NCBI RefSeq assembly: GCF_015182285.1
Contig: NZ_PRDM01000008.1
Coordinates: 58,935 to 122,934, forward strand
Direction of reading: 5' to 3'
From: Flavobacterium hungaricum
GTDB lineage: Bacteria > Bacteroidota > Bacteroidia > Flavobacteriales > Flavobacteriaceae
Length of the DNA: 64,000 nt
A program made the translations under genes and the position numbers. Under the pieces are notes generated by a model. That model saw nothing but the letters and a program-made list of their open reading frames with translations. It did no database searches and was not told the origin of the DNA. Below are positions 8,440 to 17,542 of this stretch, in pieces (the stretch's first letter is position 1; every line of letters begins with the position of its first letter).

Positions 8440-9570
8440 ATGAATATAGCTTTACTATTACCACGCTCTGTTCTTTATCCTTCTATATCTTTTGATATAT
8501 TGGACGGATTAAAAGCCTGTTTTAAAAATATGGGTTTAGAGGGAGCGCACCAAATTACAACAACCAGTATTGGTGTTGCCGGAAAAAATGAAGAAATATA
8601 TACAAGTTGTGAACAGCTGTTATTAAACGGTACTGATATCATAGTAGGATACATGAATCCTCTTTCTGCGGAACATATTCATCCTCTTTTTGAAAGTTCT
8701 GGAAAAACACTTATAGTCCTTGACAGTGGTTATCACTTTCCTTCTTTCGACGGAAAGCTGTCTCATGCTTACTTTATTTCATTACAAGGAAATCTCTGCT
8801 CCCGCGCCATTGTACGAAAAGCTTTAGAAGAGGAACAAAAAAACTTTGCTTTTACTTGTTCTTTTTATGATGCAGGATATCGTGCTCCTTATTCGTACGC
8901 ATTCGCAGCTGAGGAAAAAGGTGCTGTCATTGGTTATAATCATATTACACCCTTAAAAAAAGCTGATTTTAGCCTTGAAGCTTTAGCGGGTTATCTTGAA
9001 AATAATAAAGATACAGCAATACTTACTTCCTTTTGCGGCGATATGATTGAGGACTTTTTTAGAGAAGCTCAAAAACTTACGAGTATTTCTTCGTGCAAAA
9101 CTTACGGCAGCGGTTTTACCGCAGAGGAGTGGTGGATGAGCAAAATACCTTATCCAGGATACGATTGGAGCTGTTCTGTTCCTTGGTCTTCAAAAATAGA
9201 ATCTGAAGAAAATCAAGAGTTTATAACTATAATGGAAGCACTAAGAGCACACAAAGCAAATGTATTTTCATTATTGGGCTGGGAAGCGGCTCTGTTTATT
9301 TCGATCATGAATAAAAACGCAATTGATGGACTGACCATTAATTCTCCGAGAGGAACCGTTTTTATGAACCCCAATACAGGTTTCTCAGAAGCTCCCGTTT
9401 ATTATGCAACTGTTACAAAAAATGAAACAACAGGTAATTGCCATTTGGATCATGTAACAGAGGCTGCGAATCTGGACAGCGAAAGAGAAAGTTTAAAACA
9501 AAGTATAGAAGCTGTCAGAGATACGGTTTCTAACTCATGGCTTAATGCTTATGCCTGCTTAGATTCATGA
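8440..9570 (+). CDS. Type 1 periplasmic-binding-fold protein without signal peptide
   Basis: The 376-residue product reads like a type 1 periplasmic binding protein (LivK/AmiC-like two-lobed Rossmann fold): N-terminal strand MNIALLLPRSVLYPSIS, then LNGTDIIVGYMNPLSAEHIH (the 'alternative to clearing sources' strand-turn region), AFTCSFYDAGYRAPYSYAFA, and a lobe-closing GWEAALFISIMNKNAIDG helix. Transported members carry an export signal; this one begins directly with the first strand, so it is probably cytoplasmic, like AmiC-type sensors. No ABC permease or ATPase lies nearby. The stop codon overlaps the start of the formyltransferase by 4 bp (ATGA), implying translational coupling and a shared task. 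A ligand sensor or carrier role is inference. The identification rests on fold-like pattern, not on a diagnostic motif. Confidence 0.7.
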   Translation: MNIALLLPRSVLYPSISFDILDGLKACFKNMGLEGAHQITTTSIGVAGKNEEIYTSCEQLLLNGTDIIVGYMNPLSAEHIHPLFESSGKTLIVLDSGYHFPSFDGKLSHAYFISLQGNLCSRAIVRKALEEEQKNFAFTCSFYDAGYRAPYSYAFAAEEKGAVIGYNHITPLKKADFSLEALAGYLENNKDTAILTSFCGDMIEDFFREAQKLTSISSCKTYGSGFTAEEWWMSKIPYPGYDWSCSVPWSSKIESEENQEFITIMEALRAHKANVFSLLGWEAALFISIMNKNAIDGLTINSPRGTVFMNPNTGFSEAPVYYATVTKNETTGNCHLDHVTEAANLDSERESLKQSIEAVRDTVSNSWLNAYACLDS

Positions 9571-10505
9571 CAGCGAAATCTGATATTGTTGTTTTATGCA
9601 ACCACCGTATGGCTTTTACCGCTATACAGGTACTATATACCATTGGGAGATTACACTGTATTGCAATACCGGAATACAATGAAGAAATAAAAGACTTTTA
9701 TACTGCTTTTGCTTCACAGGCAGGAATAAAGCTGGTTTTTCTTGAAAAAGAAAAACGAGAAGTACAATTAAAGGAATTACTAAAGAGTACTGAAATAAAA
9801 TACATTTTTACAATGACATTTCCATGGAAAATATCCGAGCAGATCATAAACCAGCATCCTGGGGTATTTTATAATTTCCACTATGGTCTTTTACCAGAAA
9901 TGAGAGGATCAGATCCGGTATTTGAATCTCTTCGTCAACAAAAAAAAGAAACCGGAATTACAGTTCATCTTATCGAAAAAGAAATTGATAAAGGCGCCGT
10001 TATTTTACAAAAGAAACTGCCCCTGAATATACCTGTAACTCACGGCATGTTATGTACAAATTTATCTTATGTAGGTGCTGACTGTATTCCCGAATTGTTA
10101 GTTCTTCTTGAAGACAATACCAGAGGTGCTGCACAAGAAGAAACAGCTTCTCACTATTACAAAAGACCCAATGCTTCGGATGTCTGTATCAATTGGCAAA
10201 ATCAGGATGCCAGTACAATAGAAGCATTAATAAGAGCCTGTAATCCTTGGAATAAGGGAGCTTATACGCAATGGAACGGATGGAATATACGTATTCTTGA
10301 AGCTTCTCAAACGAGTTTTAAACTTCAACATTCTCAAAAACCTGGAACTATTTTAAATAGCGACGACGAAAAAGGGCTTATTATAGAGTGCTGCAACAAT
10401 ACACAACTTCGTGTCAATATTGTTTATACAGACGAAGGATTCATGAGTGGGCATAAACTGCTCATTTTTGGTATCAAAAATGGCGAACAACTTACCTCTT
10501 TATAA
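9567..10505 (+). CDS. Formyltransferase-family enzyme (Fmt/sugar N-formyltransferase-like)
   Basis: The 312-residue protein has an N10-formyltetrahydrofolate-dependent formyltransferase core. The catalytic N-x-H and LLP-x-x-RG signature appears as FYNFHYGLLPEMRGSDPVF around residues 110-128, and the third catalytic residue, Asp, is in EIDKGAVILQKKLPL near 150. A C-terminal segment (about 205-310) resembles the oligonucleotide-binding-like domain of Fmt and of some sugar N-formyltransferases. It is unlikely to be the housekeeping methionyl-tRNA formyltransferase because it lies inside an accessory operon and its N-terminal half is atypical. The substrate may be an amino sugar or another amine attached to the neighbouring products. 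It is translationally coupled to the binding-fold gene. Confidence 0.8.
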   Translation: MTAKSDIVVLCNHRMAFTAIQVLYTIGRLHCIAIPEYNEEIKDFYTAFASQAGIKLVFLEKEKREVQLKELLKSTEIKYIFTMTFPWKISEQIINQHPGVFYNFHYGLLPEMRGSDPVFESLRQQKKETGITVHLIEKEIDKGAVILQKKLPLNIPVTHGMLCTNLSYVGADCIPELLVLLEDNTRGAAQEETASHYYKRPNASDVCINWQNQDASTIEALIRACNPWNKGAYTQWNGWNIRILEASQTSFKLQHSQKPGTILNSDDEKGLIIECCNNTQLRVNIVYTDEGFMSGHKLLIFGIKNGEQLTSL

Positions 10506-10520
10506 TTTAATCACTTTACT

Positions 10521-13500
10521 ATGAAAAATTTTTACTCACAAATTAAAAACTTTCTAAATATCGCCCTTTTTTTGGGGATATTTCTGCAAAGTTACCGGGC
10601 TAATGCTCAAACTACCCTCGCGGTAGGAGATATTATCTTTACGGGATACGATTCAACTCCTCCTACAGTAGGCGGAAATGATAAGTTTTCATTTGTATTA
10701 CTTACTAATATTTCGGCCGGTACAACAATCAGTTTTACTGACAGAGGATATACCGGCGCCGCGTGGCGGCCGAGCACCGCCTCAGAAGGATCTGTTACCT
10801 GGACATCAGGAACTGCAATTCCTATGGGAACAGAAATACTTATAGTTGGTCTTACGGCTTCAACTTATAATCCTGCTACCACTACCTTAACTCCAAATGG
10901 TACAGTGATATTAACAGATGGAGGAACTGCTGGACAAGGTTTAATCTTGTCTAATGTTGGTGATCAGATCATTGCTTTTCAAGGAGGCACTGGGGTAATT
11001 TCAGGTGCCGGTGTAACAGTCATATCAGGTATTACCTATTACGAATGTGGTACAAATACTACTAGTGCAACTTGGGACAGTACTTCGGACTGTACTATCG
11101 GGCCAAACTCTTCTGTTATGCCTCCGGGATTAACAGGGGGTACAAGTGCTTTTTACACAGGAACAATAAGTGGTACTCTAGCTCAATCTTCAAAATATAA
11201 CGGTAACGGAGCACCTTTCACAACAGCAGCTCAAATTAGAGCAGCTGTAATGAATCAGGCGAATTGGACTCTTTCTACAACAACATTATCGATGCCGTCA
11301 AGTGCGCCGTTTTTAGGAGTTCCGCCAGCAATTACAGGTAATCCTCCAAACAGAACGATTTGTAATAATGGCAATACGACCTTTAACGTTACGGCTACTA
11401 ATGCTACTGGCTACCAATGGCAGGTAAACACGGGCAGCGGTTTTAACAATATAACAAATGGTGCACCTTATTCTGGTGCACCTTCAGCAACTTTAACCAT
11501 CACTGGTGCAACTTCAGCAATGAATGGTTATACGTATCGCGCTGTGGCAACAGGAACAGGTTCTGCAACTTCAAATCCTGCAACCTTAACTGTTTCTAAT
11601 ACAACTGTCTCTACTACTTCGCAAAGTAATGTAAGCTGTTATGGTGGGGCAAACGGAGTTGCAACTATAGCTGCTACTGGTGGTATCGCGCCTTATACTT
11701 ATTCATGGTCTCCATCTGGAGGGACTGCAGCGATGGCTTCTGGATTATCTGCAGGAACTTATACGGTTACTGTGACTGATAATATTGGTTGTTCAGCAAC
11801 ACATAATGTAATCATTACCCAGCCTGCAATAGCTCTTAACGGAACACCTTCTACAACGGCAGTTTCTTGTTTTGGTGGAGCTAACGGAACTGCTACAATT
11901 GCACCTTCAGGAGGTACTCCAGGGTATACGTACTTATGGTCAAACGGTGCTACAACTGCTACAGCTACGGGACTAACAGCAGGAACATACAGTGTTACTA
12001 TTACAGATGCAAATGGCTGTCCAAGAGCAATTACTGGCATTGTCGTAGGACAACCTGCCGCTGCTGTTGATGGAACAGTTTCTACAACTGCCGCTTCTTG
12101 TAATGGAGGATCAAACGGAACTGCTACAGTTGTTGCTACTGGAGGAACAGGTGCTTATACCTATGTATGGTCACCAACTGGCGGTACAGGAGCAACTGCT
12201 TCAGGATTAGCTGCGGGAACTTATAGTGTAACCGTAAGAGATGCCAATCTTTGTCAAAAAGTAATCGCAGGAATCGTAATAACACAGCCTGCTGTCCTTA
12301 ATGGAACAATAAATAGTACCAACGTTTCTTGTAATGGAGGATCAGACGGAACTGCTGCAGTTACTGCTTCTGGAGGAACGGGCGCTTATACCTATTTATG
12401 GTCAAACGCTGCTACGACTGCTGCAGTTTCAGGATTAGTACCTGGGAACTATAGTGTAACTATAACTGATGCGAACAATTGCAACAGAACTATAAACAAT
12501 ATTATTATAACACAGCCTTCAGTGGTTAACGGAACAATTTCTACAACTGCTGTTTCTTGTTTCGGAGGTTCTAATGGAACCGCTACAGTTGTTCCTTCGG
12601 GAGGAACTCCTGGTTATACCTACTTATGGTCTAACGGAGCTACTACTGCTACTGCTACAGGATTAGCTGCAGGAACTTATAGTGTAACCGTTACAGATTC
12701 CAAAACTTGTTCTAGAACTTTTACTGGTATTATAGTCGGCCAGCCAGCTTCTGTTATTGATGGAACAATTTCTACAACTGCTGTTTCTTGTAATGGAGGA
12801 TCAAACGGAACTGCTACAGTTGTTGCTTCTGGAGGAACTCCGGGTTATACCTATTCCTGGTCACCGACTGGCGGTACTGCAGCAACTGCTACAGGATTAG
12901 CCGCAGGAACTTACACTGTAACTATTACCGATGCCAACGCTTGTCAAAAAACAATCAATAATATTACAATTGGCCAGCCGGCTGCTGCTGTTGATGGAAC
13001 AATTTCTACAACTGCCGTTTCTTGTAATGGAGGATCAAACGGAACTGCGACTGTTACTCCTTCTGGAGGAACGGGAACTTATACCTATTCATGGGCACCG
13101 TCTGGCGGTACAGCAGCAACTGCTACAGGATTAGCTGCAGGAACTTACAGTGTCACTATTACCGATTCCAATCTTTGTCAAAAAATAATTACGGGTATTG
13201 TAGTAGGCCAGCCTGCTATTGCTCTTAACGGAACTATCAGCACGACAAGTGTTGCTTGTAATGGAGGATCTAACGGAAGTGCTGTAGTTATTCCTTCAGG
13301 AGGAACTCCTGGTTATACTTACTTATGGTCAAACGGCGCTACAACTTCTGCAATTTCAGGATTGACTGCGGGAGTTTACAGTGTAACGATTACAGATGCC
13401 AACTCTTGTTCAAGAGTAATTAACAACATTACCATAACACAACCTTCAGTTATTAACGCAACTATAGCTACAACAGGTGCTTCTTGTAAGGGAGGATCTA

Positions 13501-16500
13501 ACGGAAGTGCTTCAGTTGTAGCTACAGGAGGTGTTCCTGGTTATACCTACTTATGGTCAAACGGAGCTACAACAGCTACAGCAAATGGTTTAAGTGCAGG
13601 AACTTATAGCGTAACGATTACAGATGCCTACGCTTGCCCAAGAACTTTTACTGGCATTGTAATTACCGAGCCGGCTGCTGGTGTAGATGGAACAATTTCT
13701 ACAACTGCTGTTTCATGTTTTGGCGGCTCTAACGGAATTGCTACAGTTAGTCCTTCTGGAGGAACGGGTCCTTATACCTATTTATGGGCACCGACTGGCG
13801 GTACAGGAGCAACTGCTTCAGGACTAGCGGCAGGAACTTACAGTGTAACTGTTACTGATTTCAACAATTGTCAAAAAACAATTACTGGTATTGTAATTGG
13901 TCAGCCGGCTTCTAGTGTTGATGGAACAATTTCTACAACTGATGCTTCATGTTTTGGCGGCTCTAACGGAACTGCTACAGTTAGTCCTTCTGGTGGAAGT
14001 GGTACTTATACCTATTTATGGGCACCGTCCGGAGGTACAGCAGCAACTGCTGCAGGATTAGCAGCAGGAACTTACAGTGTAACCATAAGTGATGCCAATT
14101 TTTGTCAAAAAACAATTACGGGTATTGTAATTGGTCAGCCTGCTGTTGCTCTTAGCGGAACAATTGCTACAACTTCAGTTTCTTGTTTTGGAGGGGCTAA
14201 CGGAACTGCAACAGTTACAGGTACAGGAGGTACTCCAGGTTATACCTACTTATGGTCAAACGGTGCGACAACAGCAACTATTACAGGATTACCAGCAGGA
14301 ATATACAGTGTGACTATTACAGATGGTAATACTTGTTCAACTACTATAAACAATATAACAATTAACCAGCCAACTGGTATAAGTGCAAATCCATCACAGG
14401 TTAATGTGAGCTGTAATGGCGGCGCCAACGGTTCTGCGACAGTAGCGCCAACAGGCGGGGCAGGATCTTATACGTATCTTTGGTCAAACGGTGCGACTAC
14501 AGCTTCAATAAACGGTCTGTCAGCGGGAGTTTATGATGTTACTATAACAGATGGCAGCTCTTGTCCAGTATTGCAAAGTTTTACTATTGATCAACCTGCA
14601 GTTTTAATAGCTTCAGAAGGTTCAAAAACAAATGTGAGCTGTAATGGAGGTGCTAATGGTACTGCAACAGCAGCAGTAACAGGAGGTGTAACTCCTTACT
14701 CTTATTCATGGTCGCCTGCAGGCGGATCTGGAGCAACAGCTTCAGGGTTAGCAGCGGGTACTTATACGGTAACGGTTACAGATGGTAATGGTTGTACAGC
14801 AACTGAAAGCTTTACAATCACTGAGCCAGCAGCATTTACCGTATCGAGAACACAAACCGATGTAACATGTTTTGGAAATGCAACAGGATCTGCAGCTGTA
14901 ACGGTTAGCGGTGCTACAGCTCCTTACACGTATTTTTGGGCTCCAACAGGTGGAACTGCAGCTGCAGCTACAGGACTTGCAGCAGGAACTTATACGGTAA
15001 CTATTACAGATAATAATTTATGTCAGACTACAGAAACTTTTACGATTAGTGAACCAGCTCCTCTAACAGCTTCATCAGGGACAATTACCAATGTAGGTTG
15101 TTTCGGAGATGCAACTGGTGCAGCAACTGTAAATGTAACTGGCGGATCAGGCGCTTATACATACTCATGGGCACCTTCTGGAGGTACTGCAGCGACAGCT
15201 TTAGGATTAGCCGCGGGTACTTATACAGTAACTGTTACAGATGGTAATTTATGTCAGATTACACAAAGTTTTACGATTACCCAACCTGCTGCACCTCTTT
15301 CTGCAGTAACAGCAACAACAGCTGTGAGTTGTTTTGGAGGAAGTAACGGTACAGCATCTGTTTCAGTTTCAGGAGGAACTTCAGGTTATACCTATGTATG
15401 GGCTCCATATGGAGGAACTGCAAGTACAGCTGCTGGACTAGCTGCTGGTAACTATAGCGTAACCATTACAGATGCTAATGGATGTGTGCTTGTTGAAAAT
15501 GTAACAATTACAGAACCAACTCCATTTACAACTTCTATTTCTAAAACAGATGTTTCTTGTAATGGAGGCAGTAATGGTTTTGCAACGGTTACAGCAACTG
15601 GTGCAACAGCTCCATATACTTATTCTTGGTCTCCTTCAGGAGGAAATGCAGCAACAGCAAGCGGATTAGCGGCTGGTACCTACACGGTAACTATTACAGA
15701 TAGTAATGGATGTACTGCAACTGAAAGCGTAACTATTGGCGAGCCAACAATAATTACTGCAGCCACAACGCATATTGACGTAACTTGTATTGGAAGAACT
15801 GACGGATCTGCAACTGTAACTCCAACAGGAGGAACTGGTACTTATACCTATTCATGGGCACCATCTGGCGGAACTGCGGCAACAGCTTCAGGATTAGCTG
15901 CGGGAACTTATGTGGTAACCATTACAGATGCTAACGGATGTCAGGCAACAGAATCGGTAACGATTTCAACTACTCCAGATAGTACGGCACCAGTTCCTGA
16001 TGTAGCCAACCTGCCTGATATTACAAACTACTGTTCTGTTTTATCATCGCAGATTACAATTCCAACAGCAAGTGATTATTGTGCGGGAACTGTTACTGCA
16101 ACTACTACAAGTCCTCTTAACTATACAGCTGAGGGAACTTATGTAATCACGTGGAGTTATGATGACGGAAATGGTAATATTTCAACACAAAATCAAAATG
16201 TTAAAGTATTGGCTTCACCATTAAATCAGGTAACTTTTACCGGAGCAGCTTATACTTATAACGGAAATGCACAAACAGTACAAGTTTCAAATCTTCCTGC
16301 GGGAGCAAGTGTAGTATATACTACTTCTCCAGCAACAGGAACATCAAATGGCGCTGTTAATGCGGGTGTTTATACAGTAACTGCGGTGATTTCGCCGGCA
16401 GCAACTGCTTCTAATTGTTCACCAGTCACGCTTACTGCACAGTTAACAATCAATAAAGCACCACAGCAGATCACTTTTCCTGCATTAGGAATAAAAACTC

Positions 16501-17489
16501 TTGGTGCGGTAAATACCTTTAATTTAACTGCTGTTGCAAGCTCAAACCTGCCTGTTACTTATACTTCTACATTTACAACTCCTTTACCAGCTGCAACTGT
16601 TACAGCAGCGGGAGCAGTTACAATGGTAAGACCAGGCGAAATAACGATTACAGCACAGCAAAGCGGAGACGCCAATTACCTGCCAGCAGTAAGCGTTTCG
16701 CAATTACTAGTGATTAAAAACAACGACGTAACAATAACTAAAGTTACGCTTGGTAATAAAGTATTTACAAATCCAGCGAAGAACCTTTACTATTTGATGG
16801 AATGCGGCGAAAACAATGTAAACGTGTCATTTGTTAATGAAACGAACGCAACGTTCAGCCCAGCTGCTAATTTGACTGTTAATTCTCCTAAACCAGGAAT
16901 TTATACACAAAATGTAACCGTTACTTCTGAAGATGGAAGTACAACTGCTACGTATGTGATAACAGTCGAAAAACCATTTGGTTTCTATGATATTGTACAT
17001 CAAAAATTCAATAACGTATTGTTAGTTAACAACAATCCTCAAACAAATGGAGGTTATGAATTTGTTGCTTACCAATGGCTTAAAAACGGTCAGGTTATCG
17101 GAACAAACCAATATTTTTCAGCAGGGGATGTTTTGTCTAATACATTAGATTTGAATGCTGATTACAGTGTAAAATTGACAACTAAGGATGGAAAAGTACT
17201 GCAGACATGCAGCACCAAACTTCAAGCACAAAATTCATTTCAGATTAAACTTTACCCTAATCCGGTTCAAACAGGAAAAACAATTACTGTAGATGCCGAC
17301 TTACCGCAAAGCGATCTGGATAATATGCAAATTAGTCTTTACTCTGTTTCTGGTCAATTGATCACAACCGTGAAATCATCAACTGCTCAGACTCAAATAC
17401 AATTACCTCAAACAGTAGAAAGTAATATGTATTTGGTAGTTCTTGAATCAGGCAGCATCAAGAAATCATTCAAAGTAATTGTAAAATAA
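10521..17489 (+). CDS. Giant SprB-repeat surface protein with type A T9SS sorting domain
   Basis: A 2322-residue cell-surface protein. Signal peptide: MKNFYSQIKNFLNIALFLGI to about residue 29 (RANAQ). Residues 30-260 form a lamin-tail-like beta domain (SFVLLTNISAGTTISFTDRG). An Ig-like domain follows (about 270-360), then 19 SprB-type repeats of about 70-80 residues (about 360-1815; each has [VA]SC[FN]GG[SA]NGTATV, YTYLWSNGAT or YTYSWSPTGG, and AAGTYSVTITD). Next come an HYR/Ig-like module (1816-1900), an MBG-like module (about 1905-2080) and a C-terminal type A sorting domain starting FQIKLYPNPVQTGKTITV. T9SS export and LPS anchoring are expected from family knowledge. SprB itself is a gliding adhesin; this shorter paralogue could be adhesive or serve in display. 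It starts 15 bp after the formyltransferase. Confidence 0.93.
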   Translation: MKNFYSQIKNFLNIALFLGIFLQSYRANAQTTLAVGDIIFTGYDSTPPTVGGNDKFSFVLLTNISAGTTISFTDRGYTGAAWRPSTASEGSVTWTSGTAIPMGTEILIVGLTASTYNPATTTLTPNGTVILTDGGTAGQGLILSNVGDQIIAFQGGTGVISGAGVTVISGITYYECGTNTTSATWDSTSDCTIGPNSSVMPPGLTGGTSAFYTGTISGTLAQSSKYNGNGAPFTTAAQIRAAVMNQANWTLSTTTLSMPSSAPFLGVPPAITGNPPNRTICNNGNTTFNVTATNATGYQWQVNTGSGFNNITNGAPYSGAPSATLTITGATSAMNGYTYRAVATGTGSATSNPATLTVSNTTVSTTSQSNVSCYGGANGVATIAATGGIAPYTYSWSPSGGTAAMASGLSAGTYTVTVTDNIGCSATHNVIITQPAIALNGTPSTTAVSCFGGANGTATIAPSGGTPGYTYLWSNGATTATATGLTAGTYSVTITDANGCPRAITGIVVGQPAAAVDGTVSTTAASCNGGSNGTATVVATGGTGAYTYVWSPTGGTGATASGLAAGTYSVTVRDANLCQKVIAGIVITQPAVLNGTINSTNVSCNGGSDGTAAVTASGGTGAYTYLWSNAATTAAVSGLVPGNYSVTITDANNCNRTINNIIITQPSVVNGTISTTAVSCFGGSNGTATVVPSGGTPGYTYLWSNGATTATATGLAAGTYSVTVTDSKTCSRTFTGIIVGQPASVIDGTISTTAVSCNGGSNGTATVVASGGTPGYTYSWSPTGGTAATATGLAAGTYTVTITDANACQKTINNITIGQPAAAVDGTISTTAVSCNGGSNGTATVTPSGGTGTYTYSWAPSGGTAATATGLAAGTYSVTITDSNLCQKIITGIVVGQPAIALNGTISTTSVACNGGSNGSAVVIPSGGTPGYTYLWSNGATTSAISGLTAGVYSVTITDANSCSRVINNITITQPSVINATIATTGASCKGGSNGSASVVATGGVPGYTYLWSNGATTATANGLSAGTYSVTITDAYACPRTFTGIVITEPAAGVDGTISTTAVSCFGGSNGIATVSPSGGTGPYTYLWAPTGGTGATASGLAAGTYSVTVTDFNNCQKTITGIVIGQPASSVDGTISTTDASCFGGSNGTATVSPSGGSGTYTYLWAPSGGTAATAAGLAAGTYSVTISDANFCQKTITGIVIGQPAVALSGTIATTSVSCFGGANGTATVTGTGGTPGYTYLWSNGATTATITGLPAGIYSVTITDGNTCSTTINNITINQPTGISANPSQVNVSCNGGANGSATVAPTGGAGSYTYLWSNGATTASINGLSAGVYDVTITDGSSCPVLQSFTIDQPAVLIASEGSKTNVSCNGGANGTATAAVTGGVTPYSYSWSPAGGSGATASGLAAGTYTVTVTDGNGCTATESFTITEPAAFTVSRTQTDVTCFGNATGSAAVTVSGATAPYTYFWAPTGGTAAAATGLAAGTYTVTITDNNLCQTTETFTISEPAPLTASSGTITNVGCFGDATGAATVNVTGGSGAYTYSWAPSGGTAATALGLAAGTYTVTVTDGNLCQITQSFTITQPAAPLSAVTATTAVSCFGGSNGTASVSVSGGTSGYTYVWAPYGGTASTAAGLAAGNYSVTITDANGCVLVENVTITEPTPFTTSISKTDVSCNGGSNGFATVTATGATAPYTYSWSPSGGNAATASGLAAGTYTVTITDSNGCTATESVTIGEPTIITAATTHIDVTCIGRTDGSATVTPTGGTGTYTYSWAPSGGTAATASGLAAGTYVVTITDANGCQATESVTISTTPDSTAPVPDVANLPDITNYCSVLSSQITIPTASDYCAGTVTATTTSPLNYTAEGTYVITWSYDDGNGNISTQNQNVKVLASPLNQVTFTGAAYTYNGNAQTVQVSNLPAGASVVYTTSPATGTSNGAVNAGVYTVTAVISPAATASNCSPVTLTAQLTINKAPQQITFPALGIKTLGAVNTFNLTAVASSNLPVTYTSTFTTPLPAATVTAAGAVTMVRPGEITITAQQSGDANYLPAVSVSQLLVIKNNDVTITKVTLGNKVFTNPAKNLYYLMECGENNVNVSFVNETNATFSPAANLTVNSPKPGIYTQNVTVTSEDGSTTATYVITVEKPFGFYDIVHQKFNNVLLVNNNPQTNGGYEFVAYQWLKNGQVIGTNQYFSAGDVLSNTLDLNADYSVKLTTKDGKVLQTCSTKLQAQNSFQIKLYPNPVQTGKTITVDADLPQSDLDNMQISLYSVSGQLITTVKSSTAQTQIQLPQTVESNMYLVVLESGSIKKSFKVIVK
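11610..15965 (+). repeat. 19 tandem ~210-240-bp repeats encoding SprB modules
   Basis: Within the giant gene, near-identical DNA blocks recur about 19 times. Several consecutive blocks (about 12520-14150) share long identical stretches such as GGAACAATTTCTACAACTGC and GCAGGAACTTATAGTGTAAC. The first and last few repeats are more diverged, so homogenisation by recombination appears strongest in the centre. Copy number could change by slippage, and short-read assemblies are likely to collapse it. Confidence 0.9.
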
Positions 17490-17500
17490 ACAAAACCATG

Positions 17501-17528
17501 CCGGTAACAGATCATAATGTTACCGGCT
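17501..17528 (+). other. RNA hairpin between adhesin and beta-barrel genes
   Basis: Perfect 10-bp inverted repeat GCCGGTAACA / TGTTACCGGC with an 8-base loop in the 53-bp gap. There is no T-tract after it (TAATACAAC follows), so it is not a classic terminator. It may be a 3' stabiliser or partial attenuator that sets the ratio of the two products. Confidence 0.7.
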
Positions 17529-17542
17529 AATACAACTTTAAG

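Noticed and set aside
11759..14428. Open frames on the minus strand and in the +2/+3 frames within the giant gene
   Set aside because: They arise from the repetitive, stop-poor DNA of the SprB modules and show no independent motif or start signal.
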